DNA of 10,161 bases, from NCBI GenBank assembly GCA_903850725.1, contig CAINMG010000001.1, positions 1 to 10,161 on the forward strand. Reading direction: 5' to 3'. The translations under genes and the position numbers were made by a program. Shown here piece by piece: positions 5,443 to 10,161 of the stretch. The DNA is from Candidatus Staskawiczbacteria bacterium (GTDB taxonomy: Bacteria; Patescibacteriota; Minisyncoccia; Minisyncoccales; Staskawiczbacteraceae). The number at the start of each line of letters is the position of its first letter. Position 1 is the first letter of the stretch. The notes under the pieces were generated by a model that saw nothing but the letters and a program-made list of their open reading frames with translations, searched no databases and was not told where the DNA came from.

Positions 5443-6636
5443 ATGAAGTTAAAAAATATGAAAAGTATTTATGATGAATATGCCCCAAGAAATGAACATG
5501 AAATATGCGAGCTGTTTGAGGACTTATTATTTATGAGAACTGACGAAATTATGCCTGGTGAATTAGGCAAAGAAGATTTGAAAGAAAAAGAAAAGTTCAC
5601 CTTGTCCGACAAAGAAAAGGAAAAATTAAGTAAGTCCGGAATCATAAACAGAATTTTTAGGAGGTGGTTTCAAACAAATTGGGGTTGGGAAAATGTATCA
5701 GAATATTTTGAGGGCGAAACTCCAAGACAAGAAATGGCTCGCATTTATCCTGGAATTAACCGTGGTAAGGATTATTTTTCTGTAAATTTAGAAAAAATAG
5801 ATAATCAATGGAAAGTAAAACCACATTATTATCCTGAAAATTTTCTAAAACAAAGTGGCGGATTATTTCAATATGCACTCAAAAATTTAAGAGAACAAAA
5901 AGATAATAAAGTAATAATTGAACCATTTTTTGATCTGGAATTCAGAGAGTTTATAAGCTGGCTAGATTTTGGAGATGATGCCATAAAGAAAGAATTAAAA
6001 GAAAAAGACAATTTTGGAAATGATTTTTATAAATATTGGGATTTGTTTTTGAGAATGGCTCCGGGTAATATTGTTTTAAATTTAGGCATAAGAAGACTAA
6101 ATGAAGACGAATTTTCTGAACTATGTTTTGATATTAAGAATTGCATAATTAATTTTTTCTCTTCTCAGCCAGAAGGGCACAAAGACTATCTATATCTTGA
6201 TGATTTACACAGATTTCTTTGGAACACCGTAAGTCGGTTTGATAACAAAATGATCAGTTACGAAGAAATAACAGAATTAACAGGAAGCGATAAAAATATT
6301 TCAAAATTTAAGAAAAATGAGAATTTAAAAAGATCAATTGAACTTTATCATAATTTAGGAGTTTTAATGGATAGATACATATTTTTTCCAATTGAAAGAT
6401 ATTTTAACGGAATAGAGCAGGTTTGGACCAGCAAAGAAGCATTTTTAGATGACCTATCTGCCACAATGATGATTTTAAAAGGCGAATTGAAACAAAAGGA
6501 TCTTTATTTAAATAAAAGCAATCCTGAATACAATAATTATTTAGATGCACTTTCGCCATACGATTTGAGATATTTATGGTTTGTGCCATGTACTGCTTTT
6601 AGACTAACAGGCGATATTTTCAAATATTTTCATTAA
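5443..6636 (+). CDS. Unrecognised 397-residue soluble protein
   Basis: Not recognised. No signal peptide, membrane segment, nucleotide-binding loop, zinc cluster or known catalytic motif is visible. The N-terminus is charged and helical, followed by a Lys/Glu-rich stretch (about 40-65) and an aromatic segment with RIFRRWFQTNWGWENV. Centre and C-terminus contain many aromatic and acidic residues (YLYLDDLHRFLW, YDLRYLWFVPCTAF), as in all-helical scaffold-like proteins. ATG 5443 is preferred over the in-frame TTG at 5431; it lies 19 nt after the second 49-residue gene. It ends 36 bp before the -35 box of the next operon, so it closes the cluster that begins at 4738. Enzyme, effector and structural roles all remain open. 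Confidence 0.78.
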   Translation: MKLKNMKSIYDEYAPRNEHEICELFEDLLFMRTDEIMPGELGKEDLKEKEKFTLSDKEKEKLSKSGIINRIFRRWFQTNWGWENVSEYFEGETPRQEMARIYPGINRGKDYFSVNLEKIDNQWKVKPHYYPENFLKQSGGLFQYALKNLREQKDNKVIIEPFFDLEFREFISWLDFGDDAIKKELKEKDNFGNDFYKYWDLFLRMAPGNIVLNLGIRRLNEDEFSELCFDIKNCIINFFSSQPEGHKDYLYLDDLHRFLWNTVSRFDNKMISYEEITELTGSDKNISKFKKNENLKRSIELYHNLGVLMDRYIFFPIERYFNGIEQVWTSKEAFLDDLSATMMILKGELKQKDLYLNKSNPEYNNYLDALSPYDLRYLWFVPCTAFRLTGDIFKYFH

Positions 6637-6672
6637 AGATTTTCACAATATTTTATAGGTAGTGAGTGGCAT

Positions 6673-6701
6673 TTGAATTTTTGTTTAGGTTAAGCTATAA
6701 T
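6673..6701 (+). promoter_or_regulatory. Sigma70-type promoter for the peptidase operon
   Basis: TTGAAT (6673-6678, 4 of 6 consensus) and TATAAT (6696-6701, consensus) are exactly 17 bp apart. Transcription would begin near 6708, giving a leader of about 17 nt before the ATG at 6725. No operator-like dyad is obvious around it. Confidence 0.72.
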
Positions 6702-6724
6702 AAAAATGAACTAAAAATAAACTT

Positions 6725-6925
6725 ATGAATGAACAAAATAGAGAAAAATTCTTAAGATCTTTTGCCAACCTTCCGCTTAACACAAGGAGGGAGATTATTC
6801 TTGTATTGCAAGAAAATGGACTTAAGCAACCCATTACATGGGATGTTGCTTATTTCGAAGTAAAAAACAACACTGAAAGAAGCAAAAAAATTTTAGAAAA
6901 GCTTGAAGAATTAAATTTAATTTAG
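6725..6925 (+). CDS. Unrecognised 66-residue protein, first gene of the peptidase operon
   Basis: Not recognised by name. Three segments can be seen: a basic N-terminal helix (NEQNREKFLRSFANLP), a helix-strand unit (TRREIILVLQENG, 20-32) leading to QPITWDVAYFEVKNN (35-49), and a C-terminal helix (ERSKKILEKLEELNLI, 51-66). The size and the 'PITWDVAYFEVKNNT' centre suggest a small compact winged or helical domain. The stop (TAG) is 1 nt before the next ATG, so the first two genes are almost certainly translated together. In this setting it may be a regulator, an inhibitor or a substrate of the cysteine peptidase; none of these is shown by the sequence. Confidence 0.75.
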   Translation: MNEQNREKFLRSFANLPLNTRREIILVLQENGLKQPITWDVAYFEVKNNTERSKKILEKLEELNLI

Positions 6926-6926
6926 T

Positions 6927-7181
6927 ATGGCAGAAGTAAAAGATATTCAAATTTCAGAGGATTTAAAGGATCTGGTTACAGAGCGCCTTGATTTGCTTTC
7001 TCCGGAATTGGTGGTTTCTATTGGGTCATCTGGTACCTTTACTAAGGGCGAGCTTATTGATCATGTTAGAAAAGGCGATGAAGTTGGTAAAACTATTATA
7101 AAAATGGAAATAAATTTTCTTAAAGCATTAAAAAATGGTACTTTATTGGATGAATTATTATCTGATAAAAACGAAAACTAA
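6927..7181 (+). CDS. Unrecognised 84-residue protein, second gene of the peptidase operon
   Basis: No named family. It reads as an amphipathic helix (ISEDLKDLVTERLDLL, 9-24), a strand and glycine-rich turn (VVSIGSSGTFTK, 29-40), a helix (GELIDHVRKGDEVGK, 41-55) and a last helix (IIKMEINFLKALKNGTLL, 57-74), with an acidic, Asn-ending tail. The segment SIGSSGTFTKGELIDHVRKG looks strongly constrained, and I have the impression of similar small proteins in other microbes, which I cannot verify. It starts 1 nt after the first gene and ends 5 nt before the peptidase. A recognition, adaptor or substrate role for the peptidase is plausible but inferred only from position. Confidence 0.78.
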   Translation: MAEVKDIQISEDLKDLVTERLDLLSPELVVSIGSSGTFTKGELIDHVRKGDEVGKTIIKMEINFLKALKNGTLLDELLSDKNEN

Positions 7182-7186
7182 CTTTT

Positions 7187-7831
7187 ATGGATAAAACATT
7201 ATTAATTACTAGACCAGAATATGAAGCACCAACGCTTTATCTTTCTAAATGGAGTGAGGATATAATTAAAGAAGCAGAAACAAAAGGTTTTAAAGTTATA
7301 GATTTACGGAGAGATAAGGCCAATAAAAAACGAGTTGTAGGAACATTAGAAAAAACAAATGCAAAATTCGTAGTTTTTAATGGACATGGAAATGATGCTG
7401 TAATTTATGGTCAAGACAATGAAGCTATTTTAGAAATGTCAGACACAAAAGCAGTAAAAAATAAGATTATTTATGCTCGGGCTTGTAGAGCGGCAAGCAT
7501 TCTTGGAAATAATGCCATAGCCAGTGGGGCAATATCTTTTTTGGGTTATACTGAGGACTTTATTTTCTTTAGAAATATTAATAATGAAAGGAAACCCCTT
7601 GAAGATAAAACTGCAAAACAATTTTTAGAACCATCTAACTATTTACCAATTTCTTTATTAAAGGGTCACACAACAGGTGAAGCGAATAATCGTTCTAAAA
7701 ATTTATTCAGGAAAAATATAGAAAAACTCATAGTTGCGGGGCCCACATCTTCTGATTATCAAACTATTAGAGGGTTGTTGTGGAATATGCAACATCAAGT
7801 TTGTTTAGGAGATAAATCCGCAACGTTATAA
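7187..7831 (+). CDS. Clan CD (caspase/gingipain/CHAT-like) cysteine peptidase
   Basis: Probable cysteine peptidase, 214 residues, only the catalytic fold. A first strand/helix pair (LLITRPEYEAPTLY, then FKVIDLRR) leads to strand FVVFNGHGND, with the clan CD His-Gly at His67. A second strand IIYARACRAAS places Cys100 right after the strand, as in caspases, gingipains and CHAT proteins. The following GAISFLGYTEDF (114-125) matches the 'GA.a.lG..' segment after the nucleophile. The C-terminus (LLWNMQHQVCLGDKSATL) recalls the terminal 'GDP.L.L' strand of C25/CHAT proteins, with Lys for Pro. No repeat, TPR, STAND NTPase or receptor domain is fused. Bacterial relatives often act in cell-death or antiphage systems, activated by separate proteins. 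It is the third gene of a trio with its own promoter and terminator. The fold is fairly sure, the subfamily and function are not. Confidence 0.78.
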   Translation: MDKTLLITRPEYEAPTLYLSKWSEDIIKEAETKGFKVIDLRRDKANKKRVVGTLEKTNAKFVVFNGHGNDAVIYGQDNEAILEMSDTKAVKNKIIYARACRAASILGNNAIASGAISFLGYTEDFIFFRNINNERKPLEDKTAKQFLEPSNYLPISLLKGHTTGEANNRSKNLFRKNIEKLIVAGPTSSDYQTIRGLLWNMQHQVCLGDKSATL

Positions 7832-7860
7832 AAAATCGCTATTAACAGAAGCGATTTTTT
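7830..7860 (+). terminator. Rho-independent terminator of the peptidase operon
   Basis: An 11-bp perfect stem (aaaaaatcgct 7830-7840 with agcgatttttt 7850-7860) encloses a 9-nt loop and ends in six T. The stem overlaps the last bases of the peptidase stop codon. The flanking A and T runs mean it could also work on the opposite strand. Confidence 0.9.
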
Positions 7861-7868
7861 GGTATAAT
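7842..7868 (+). promoter_or_regulatory. Candidate promoter for the DUF2779 gene
   Basis: A perfect -10 box, TATAAT (7863-7868), follows the terminator at once. The best -35 candidate is TTAACA (7842-7847), 5 of 6 consensus but only 15 bp away and inside the terminator loop and arm. Transcription would start near 7875, about 34 nt before the ATG at 7909. The -10 box is convincing; the -35 is weak. Confidence 0.5.
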
Positions 7869-7908
7869 GAAATTGAAAAAAATTATTTGATAAATATGAA
7901 AAATAATT

Positions 7909-9429
7909 ATGAAGCTAATATCTAAGTCTAGATTTCTGGAATACTTAACATGTCCGAAAGACGCTTGGTTTAGGTTGCATATGCCAAAGCTAGATGAATT
8001 TGTTGTTTCTGCCACAGAGCAAAATATAATGGACCAAGGAAATATTGTAGAGGAATATGCAAAAAGACTTAAAATATTTTCTGGGTTTGTTCCCGCCTTC
8101 ACTGAAGGCGAGGTAAAGGAGGTCAAGCGGAGTGAGGTGTTGGTGCGAGAGAATGTGGCGGTTATTTATCAGCCAACATTTATTGTAGATGGTTATATAA
8201 TTAGATGTGATTTTATTGTTTGGAATGCAGAGACCTTAAAATATGATTTATATGAGGTAAAGGCAACAAATTCTTTAAAAGATAAAGACAGGCCACATGA
8301 CCATATTTCTGACATAACTTTTCAATCTATTGTATTAGAGAAATACGGAATTGATATCGGCAAAAAATTTATTGTTCATTTAAACAGTGAGTATGTTAGG
8401 GGTAATGAATTGGATGTTGAGAATTTATTTGTTGTTGAAGATTGCACAGAAAAAGTGTCTGATAAAAAAGATGTTGTTGCCCAGCAAATGCAAAAAGCTA
8501 AAGAATACTTGGGCCAAGAAAAAGAACCAGCTGACGGTTGTAAGTGTAATTTTTATGGAAGAAGTAGGCATTGCGCGACATTTAAAAGATCGCATCCAGA
8601 AATACCGGAATATTCTGTACATGATTTGTCGCGTATAGGATTGAGTCCAGATAAACTTGTTGAATTAGTAGAAAAGAAAACTTATCTTTTACATGAAATT
8701 GACGATACTTCAGATTTAAGCGTGACTCAACAAAATCAGATTCACACGCACAAAACAAACGAGGAAATAATCGACATAAAAGAAATTGCTAAAATATTAG
8801 ATGGCTATACATATCCTTTGTATTTTTTTGATTATGAAACTTTTGCGCCAGCGATCCCTGCATATAAAGGATATAAACCATATCAAAGAATTCCAATACA
8901 GTTTTCTTTACATATTATAGATAAAAAAGGTGGAGATTTAAGACATGTAGAATATTTGCACCAAGAAAATTCAGACCCATCTGTAGTTGTTGCCAAAAAG
9001 CTAGAGGAATATATTGATCCTGTGGGAACAATTTTGGCCTGGAATGACAGCTTTGAAAAAGGTGTTACAAAGGAAATTGGCGAAAGGTTGCCTCAATACG
9101 AACCAGTTGTAACTAGAATTTGTGAGCAAATGCATGATTTAATGGATATCTTTTCACAACAACACTATGTTCATAAAGATTTTAAAGGGAAGGCTTCTAT
9201 TGAAAAAGTTATGAATGTATTGTTGCCGGAAATGACTTATGACGATTTGCCATATACCGGAAACGCAGTAGGATATGTCTGGTGGCAGGATATTGTGAAC
9301 GAAGACAAAGAGCCAAATGAACGAGCTAAAAAGTTGAATTTACTTTTAGAGTATTGTAAGCAGGACACTTTTGTAATGGTTGAGATTTTTAAAATTTTAG
9401 AAAATATTGTTAATAAAAATTTAAAATAA
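7909..9429 (+). CDS. DUF2779 protein: Cas4-like Fe-S nuclease fused to a DEDD exonuclease
   Basis: A 506-residue two-domain nuclease. Residues 1-225 form a Cas4/RecB-like PD-(D/E)xK nuclease: Asp101 (RCDFIVW), Glu116 and Lys118 (YEVKAT), and Gln138 in TFQSIVLEKYGI as the fifth motif. Cys15 (TCPKDAW) plus Cys211, Cys213 and Cys222 (GCKCN ... RHC) are placed like the four 4Fe-4S ligands of Cas4 and AddB, closing the domain end to end. Residues 300-506 are an RNase H-fold exonuclease: Asp308 and Glu310 (FFDYETF), Asp380 (AWNDSF), then Tyr482 and Asp486 (EYCKQDT), the Y-x-x-x-D signature of the DEDDy type. A role in DNA processing, repair or defence is likely; substrate and direction are unknown. 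No Cas genes are near. A 70-bp GC-rich patch with a hairpin lies within codons 61-84. A 9-codon frame at 7896-7925 overlaps the start and is probably chance. Confidence 0.92.
   Translation: MKLISKSRFLEYLTCPKDAWFRLHMPKLDEFVVSATEQNIMDQGNIVEEYAKRLKIFSGFVPAFTEGEVKEVKRSEVLVRENVAVIYQPTFIVDGYIIRCDFIVWNAETLKYDLYEVKATNSLKDKDRPHDHISDITFQSIVLEKYGIDIGKKFIVHLNSEYVRGNELDVENLFVVEDCTEKVSDKKDVVAQQMQKAKEYLGQEKEPADGCKCNFYGRSRHCATFKRSHPEIPEYSVHDLSRIGLSPDKLVELVEKKTYLLHEIDDTSDLSVTQQNQIHTHKTNEEIIDIKEIAKILDGYTYPLYFFDYETFAPAIPAYKGYKPYQRIPIQFSLHIIDKKGGDLRHVEYLHQENSDPSVVVAKKLEEYIDPVGTILAWNDSFEKGVTKEIGERLPQYEPVVTRICEQMHDLMDIFSQQHYVHKDFKGKASIEKVMNVLLPEMTYDDLPYTGNAVGYVWWQDIVNEDKEPNERAKKLNLLLEYCKQDTFVMVEIFKILENIVNKNLK
8094..8110. 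repeat. Hairpin within the DUF2779 gene at the edge of a GC-rich patch
   Basis: cgccttc (8094-8100) and gaaggcg (8104-8110) form a perfect 7-bp stem with a 3-nt loop inside the coding sequence (protein PAFTEGE). The 70 bases from 8091 to 8160 are about 59% GC by hand count, roughly twice the window average. The arms share CGCCTT/AAGGCG with the palindrome at 951-962. The reading frame stays open through it. Confidence 0.55.
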
Positions 9430-9452
9430 CACAACACAACACAACATAACAC
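9430..9452. repeat. Pentanucleotide tandem repeat (CACAA)
   Basis: Three exact CACAA units are followed by one CATAA and a partial CAC, starting directly after the DUF2779 stop codon. Such a short repeat can vary in copy number by slippage, but it lies outside any gene, so phase variation of a coding frame is not implied. Confidence 0.8.
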
Positions 9453-9482
9453 TCCAACATTATATAAAATATTAGAACATCA

Positions 9483-9500
9483 GGTTATCACGTGATAACC
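9483..9500. promoter_or_regulatory. Perfect 18-bp palindrome (operator-like)
   Basis: ggttatcac/gtgataacc is a perfect dyad with no spacer and a CACGTG centre. A zero-length loop and the lack of a following T run argue against a terminator. It is more like a binding site for a dimeric regulator. Its centre is 26 bp from that of the next palindrome. Confidence 0.65.
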
Positions 9501-9506
9501 AAAAGC

Positions 9507-9528
9507 TATTCTACTTTAAAGTAGAATA
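9507..9528. promoter_or_regulatory. Perfect 22-bp palindrome (operator-like)
   Basis: tattctacttt/aaagtagaata is a perfect dyad with no spacer, 6 bp after the previous palindrome. A possible -10 box TATAAA (9532-9537) lies just downstream, so the palindrome would cover the -35 region of a promoter for the gene at 9559. No good -35 hexamer is seen, which would fit an activator-dependent promoter. That is inference. Confidence 0.65.
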
Positions 9529-9558
9529 AAGTATAAAAATTAATTAATAAATAAAAAC

Positions 9559-10146
9559 ATGGCATTTAATCCAGATGTATTAAACGAAGATGATATAATT
9601 AGCCAAGAAAGTTTAGAGAAAAAAGAGGTTGAGCCGGCAGTCCCTCGCGGATGGACTTTTCTGAAGCATGGAACCAATCTTTTAAAATGGGGAGATGTTA
9701 ATCCATATAATTCTAATGAAATCGAATTAAGAAGTAGTCTTTCTGTAATTTCTAAAGAACAATTTGAGCAGGATCAGCGCGGAGGTAGTCAGTATAATAC
9801 GACAAGAAGCTATAGCACAGAAGCAAAGCCTGAAGACATGTCCGAAGAAGAATTTGCTCAAAGAAACAAGCCATTTGAAATAAGGGTGATATTTTTTCAA
9901 GATCACGCTAGAACTATTGTTGATCCAGAATATAGGCGTGGTTTAGATAAAGAAACAATGGATAAAATAAAAAAAGTTTATTTTTTGAATTCACAACAGG
10001 GTAGGCACCCAGTACTTCCACGTAAAGAAGTTTTGGTTAAATTAGGGCAAATTCAAGAAGGTGGTCAAGATGTTTTTTATTTTATTCCTAAAACTTTGGT
10101 TGATGTATACTCAAAAGAAGCGGGGTTAAAAAATCCGCCGGTTTAA
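9559..10146 (+). CDS. Unrecognised 195-residue soluble protein
   Basis: Not recognised. No signal peptide, membrane helix or catalytic motif is evident. The N-terminus is acidic (LNEDDIISQESLEKKEVE); then comes a strand-rich part with GWTFLKHGTNLLKWGDV (31-47) and a polar Gly/Gln/Ser segment around 70-90 that may be a flexible loop. The C-terminal half mixes strands (FEIRVIFFQDHARTIV, KEVLVKLGQI, VFYFIPKTLVDVYS) with a charged helix (LDKETMDKIKKVYFL). The overall impression is a beta-rich domain with one long loop. The leader 'aataaataaaaacatgg' has no Shine-Dalgarno sequence. Two palindromes upstream suggest it is regulated separately from the DUF2779 gene. A further ATG at 10158-10160 at the window edge may start the next gene. 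Confidence 0.78.
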   Translation: MAFNPDVLNEDDIISQESLEKKEVEPAVPRGWTFLKHGTNLLKWGDVNPYNSNEIELRSSLSVISKEQFEQDQRGGSQYNTTRSYSTEAKPEDMSEEEFAQRNKPFEIRVIFFQDHARTIVDPEYRRGLDKETMDKIKKVYFLNSQQGRHPVLPRKEVLVKLGQIQEGGQDVFYFIPKTLVDVYSKEAGLKNPPV

Positions 10147-10161
10147 CATCCGAAAAAATGA

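Noticed and set aside
7896..7925. Nine-codon open frame overlapping the DUF2779 start (possible leader peptide).
   Set aside because: Frames this short are common in AT-rich leaders, and no stalling codons or attenuator hairpin accompany it.
7842..8126. Reverse-strand open frame opposite the start of DUF2779.
   Set aside because: It is antisense to a gene with strong motifs, crosses the terminator, and has low-complexity composition without a family signal.
7909..9429. CRISPR-associated Cas4 locus.
   Set aside because: Only the Cas4-like domain is present, fused to an exonuclease as in DUF2779. No repeat-spacer array or other cas gene lies in the window.
9430..9452. CACAA tandem repeat as a phase-variation switch.
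   Set aside because: It starts after a stop codon and lies about 80 bp before a promoter candidate, so copy number would neither shift a frame nor clearly alter promoter spacing.
1..10161. Possible reassignment of TGA (no gene in the window stops at TGA).
   Set aside because: Fic, RadC, the DpnI homologue and DUF2779 are full length with no in-frame TGA, and Trp is written TGG and Gly GGN. A recoded genome would show TGA inside genes. Preference for TAA fits low GC.
10158..10161. Start of a further gene at the right edge.
   Set aside because: Only ATG plus one base is visible, which is not enough to support a feature.

Overview
This is an AT-rich bacterial window, roughly 30% GC by eye. All recognisable genes lie on the + strand. 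Genes start at ATG behind A/T-rich leaders such as 'ttaaaaatatgaa', with no clear Shine-Dalgarno sequence. All 17 stop codons are TAA or TAG; no gene ends in TGA, and no conserved gene contains an in-frame TGA, so the standard bacterial code fits. The low GC, the many small unknown genes and the mix of families (DUF2779 Cas4-like/exonuclease fusion, RadC, Fic, Phd/RelE, a DpnI relative) suggest a Patescibacteria/CPR-type genome. That assignment is inference only. There is no rRNA, tRNA, transposase, integrase or CRISPR array.

Layout. (1) 1-1018: about 210 bp without a gene, then an ATLF-like zinc metallopeptidase (219-914) and a short intergenic region with a perfect 12-bp palindrome. (2) 1019-2823: a Fic AMP-transferase and RadC. 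A 57-bp imperfect direct repeat precedes each of them, so Fic sits like a cassette between two repeat copies. Fic also has a near-consensus sigma70-type promoter with a 9-bp inverted repeat against its -35 box. (3) 2835-4699: a promoter/operator with consensus boxes and YefM-type TGTACA half-sites drives a Phd/YefM antitoxin and RelE-family toxin. They are followed at close spacing by a small protein that may be a degenerate nuclease domain and by a full-length homologue of DpnI, the methyl-directed restriction enzyme. (4) 4738-6636: a packed set of five unrecognised genes. Two are 49-residue paralogues (36/49 identical), each directly preceded by a different small gene, and the set ends in a 397-residue protein. 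(5) 6673-7860: a self-contained operon with its own promoter, two small proteins (66 and 84 residues), a 214-residue caspase/gingipain/CHAT-like cysteine peptidase with a His/Cys dyad, and a strong terminator. (6) 7863-9429: a DUF2779 protein joining a Cas4-like Fe-S nuclease to a DEDD exonuclease. (7) 9430-10146: an intergenic region with a pentanucleotide tandem repeat and two adjacent perfect palindromes (18 and 22 bp), then an unrecognised 195-residue gene.

Interpretation. The density of Fic, RadC, toxin-antitoxin, DpnI-type restriction, a clan CD peptidase and a Cas4-like nuclease resembles a defence or accessory island. The best candidate for an undescribed system is the three-gene peptidase operon at 6673-7860. 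The second is the 4738-6636 cluster with its duplicated 49-residue gene. The functions proposed for both are inference from motifs and gene order.
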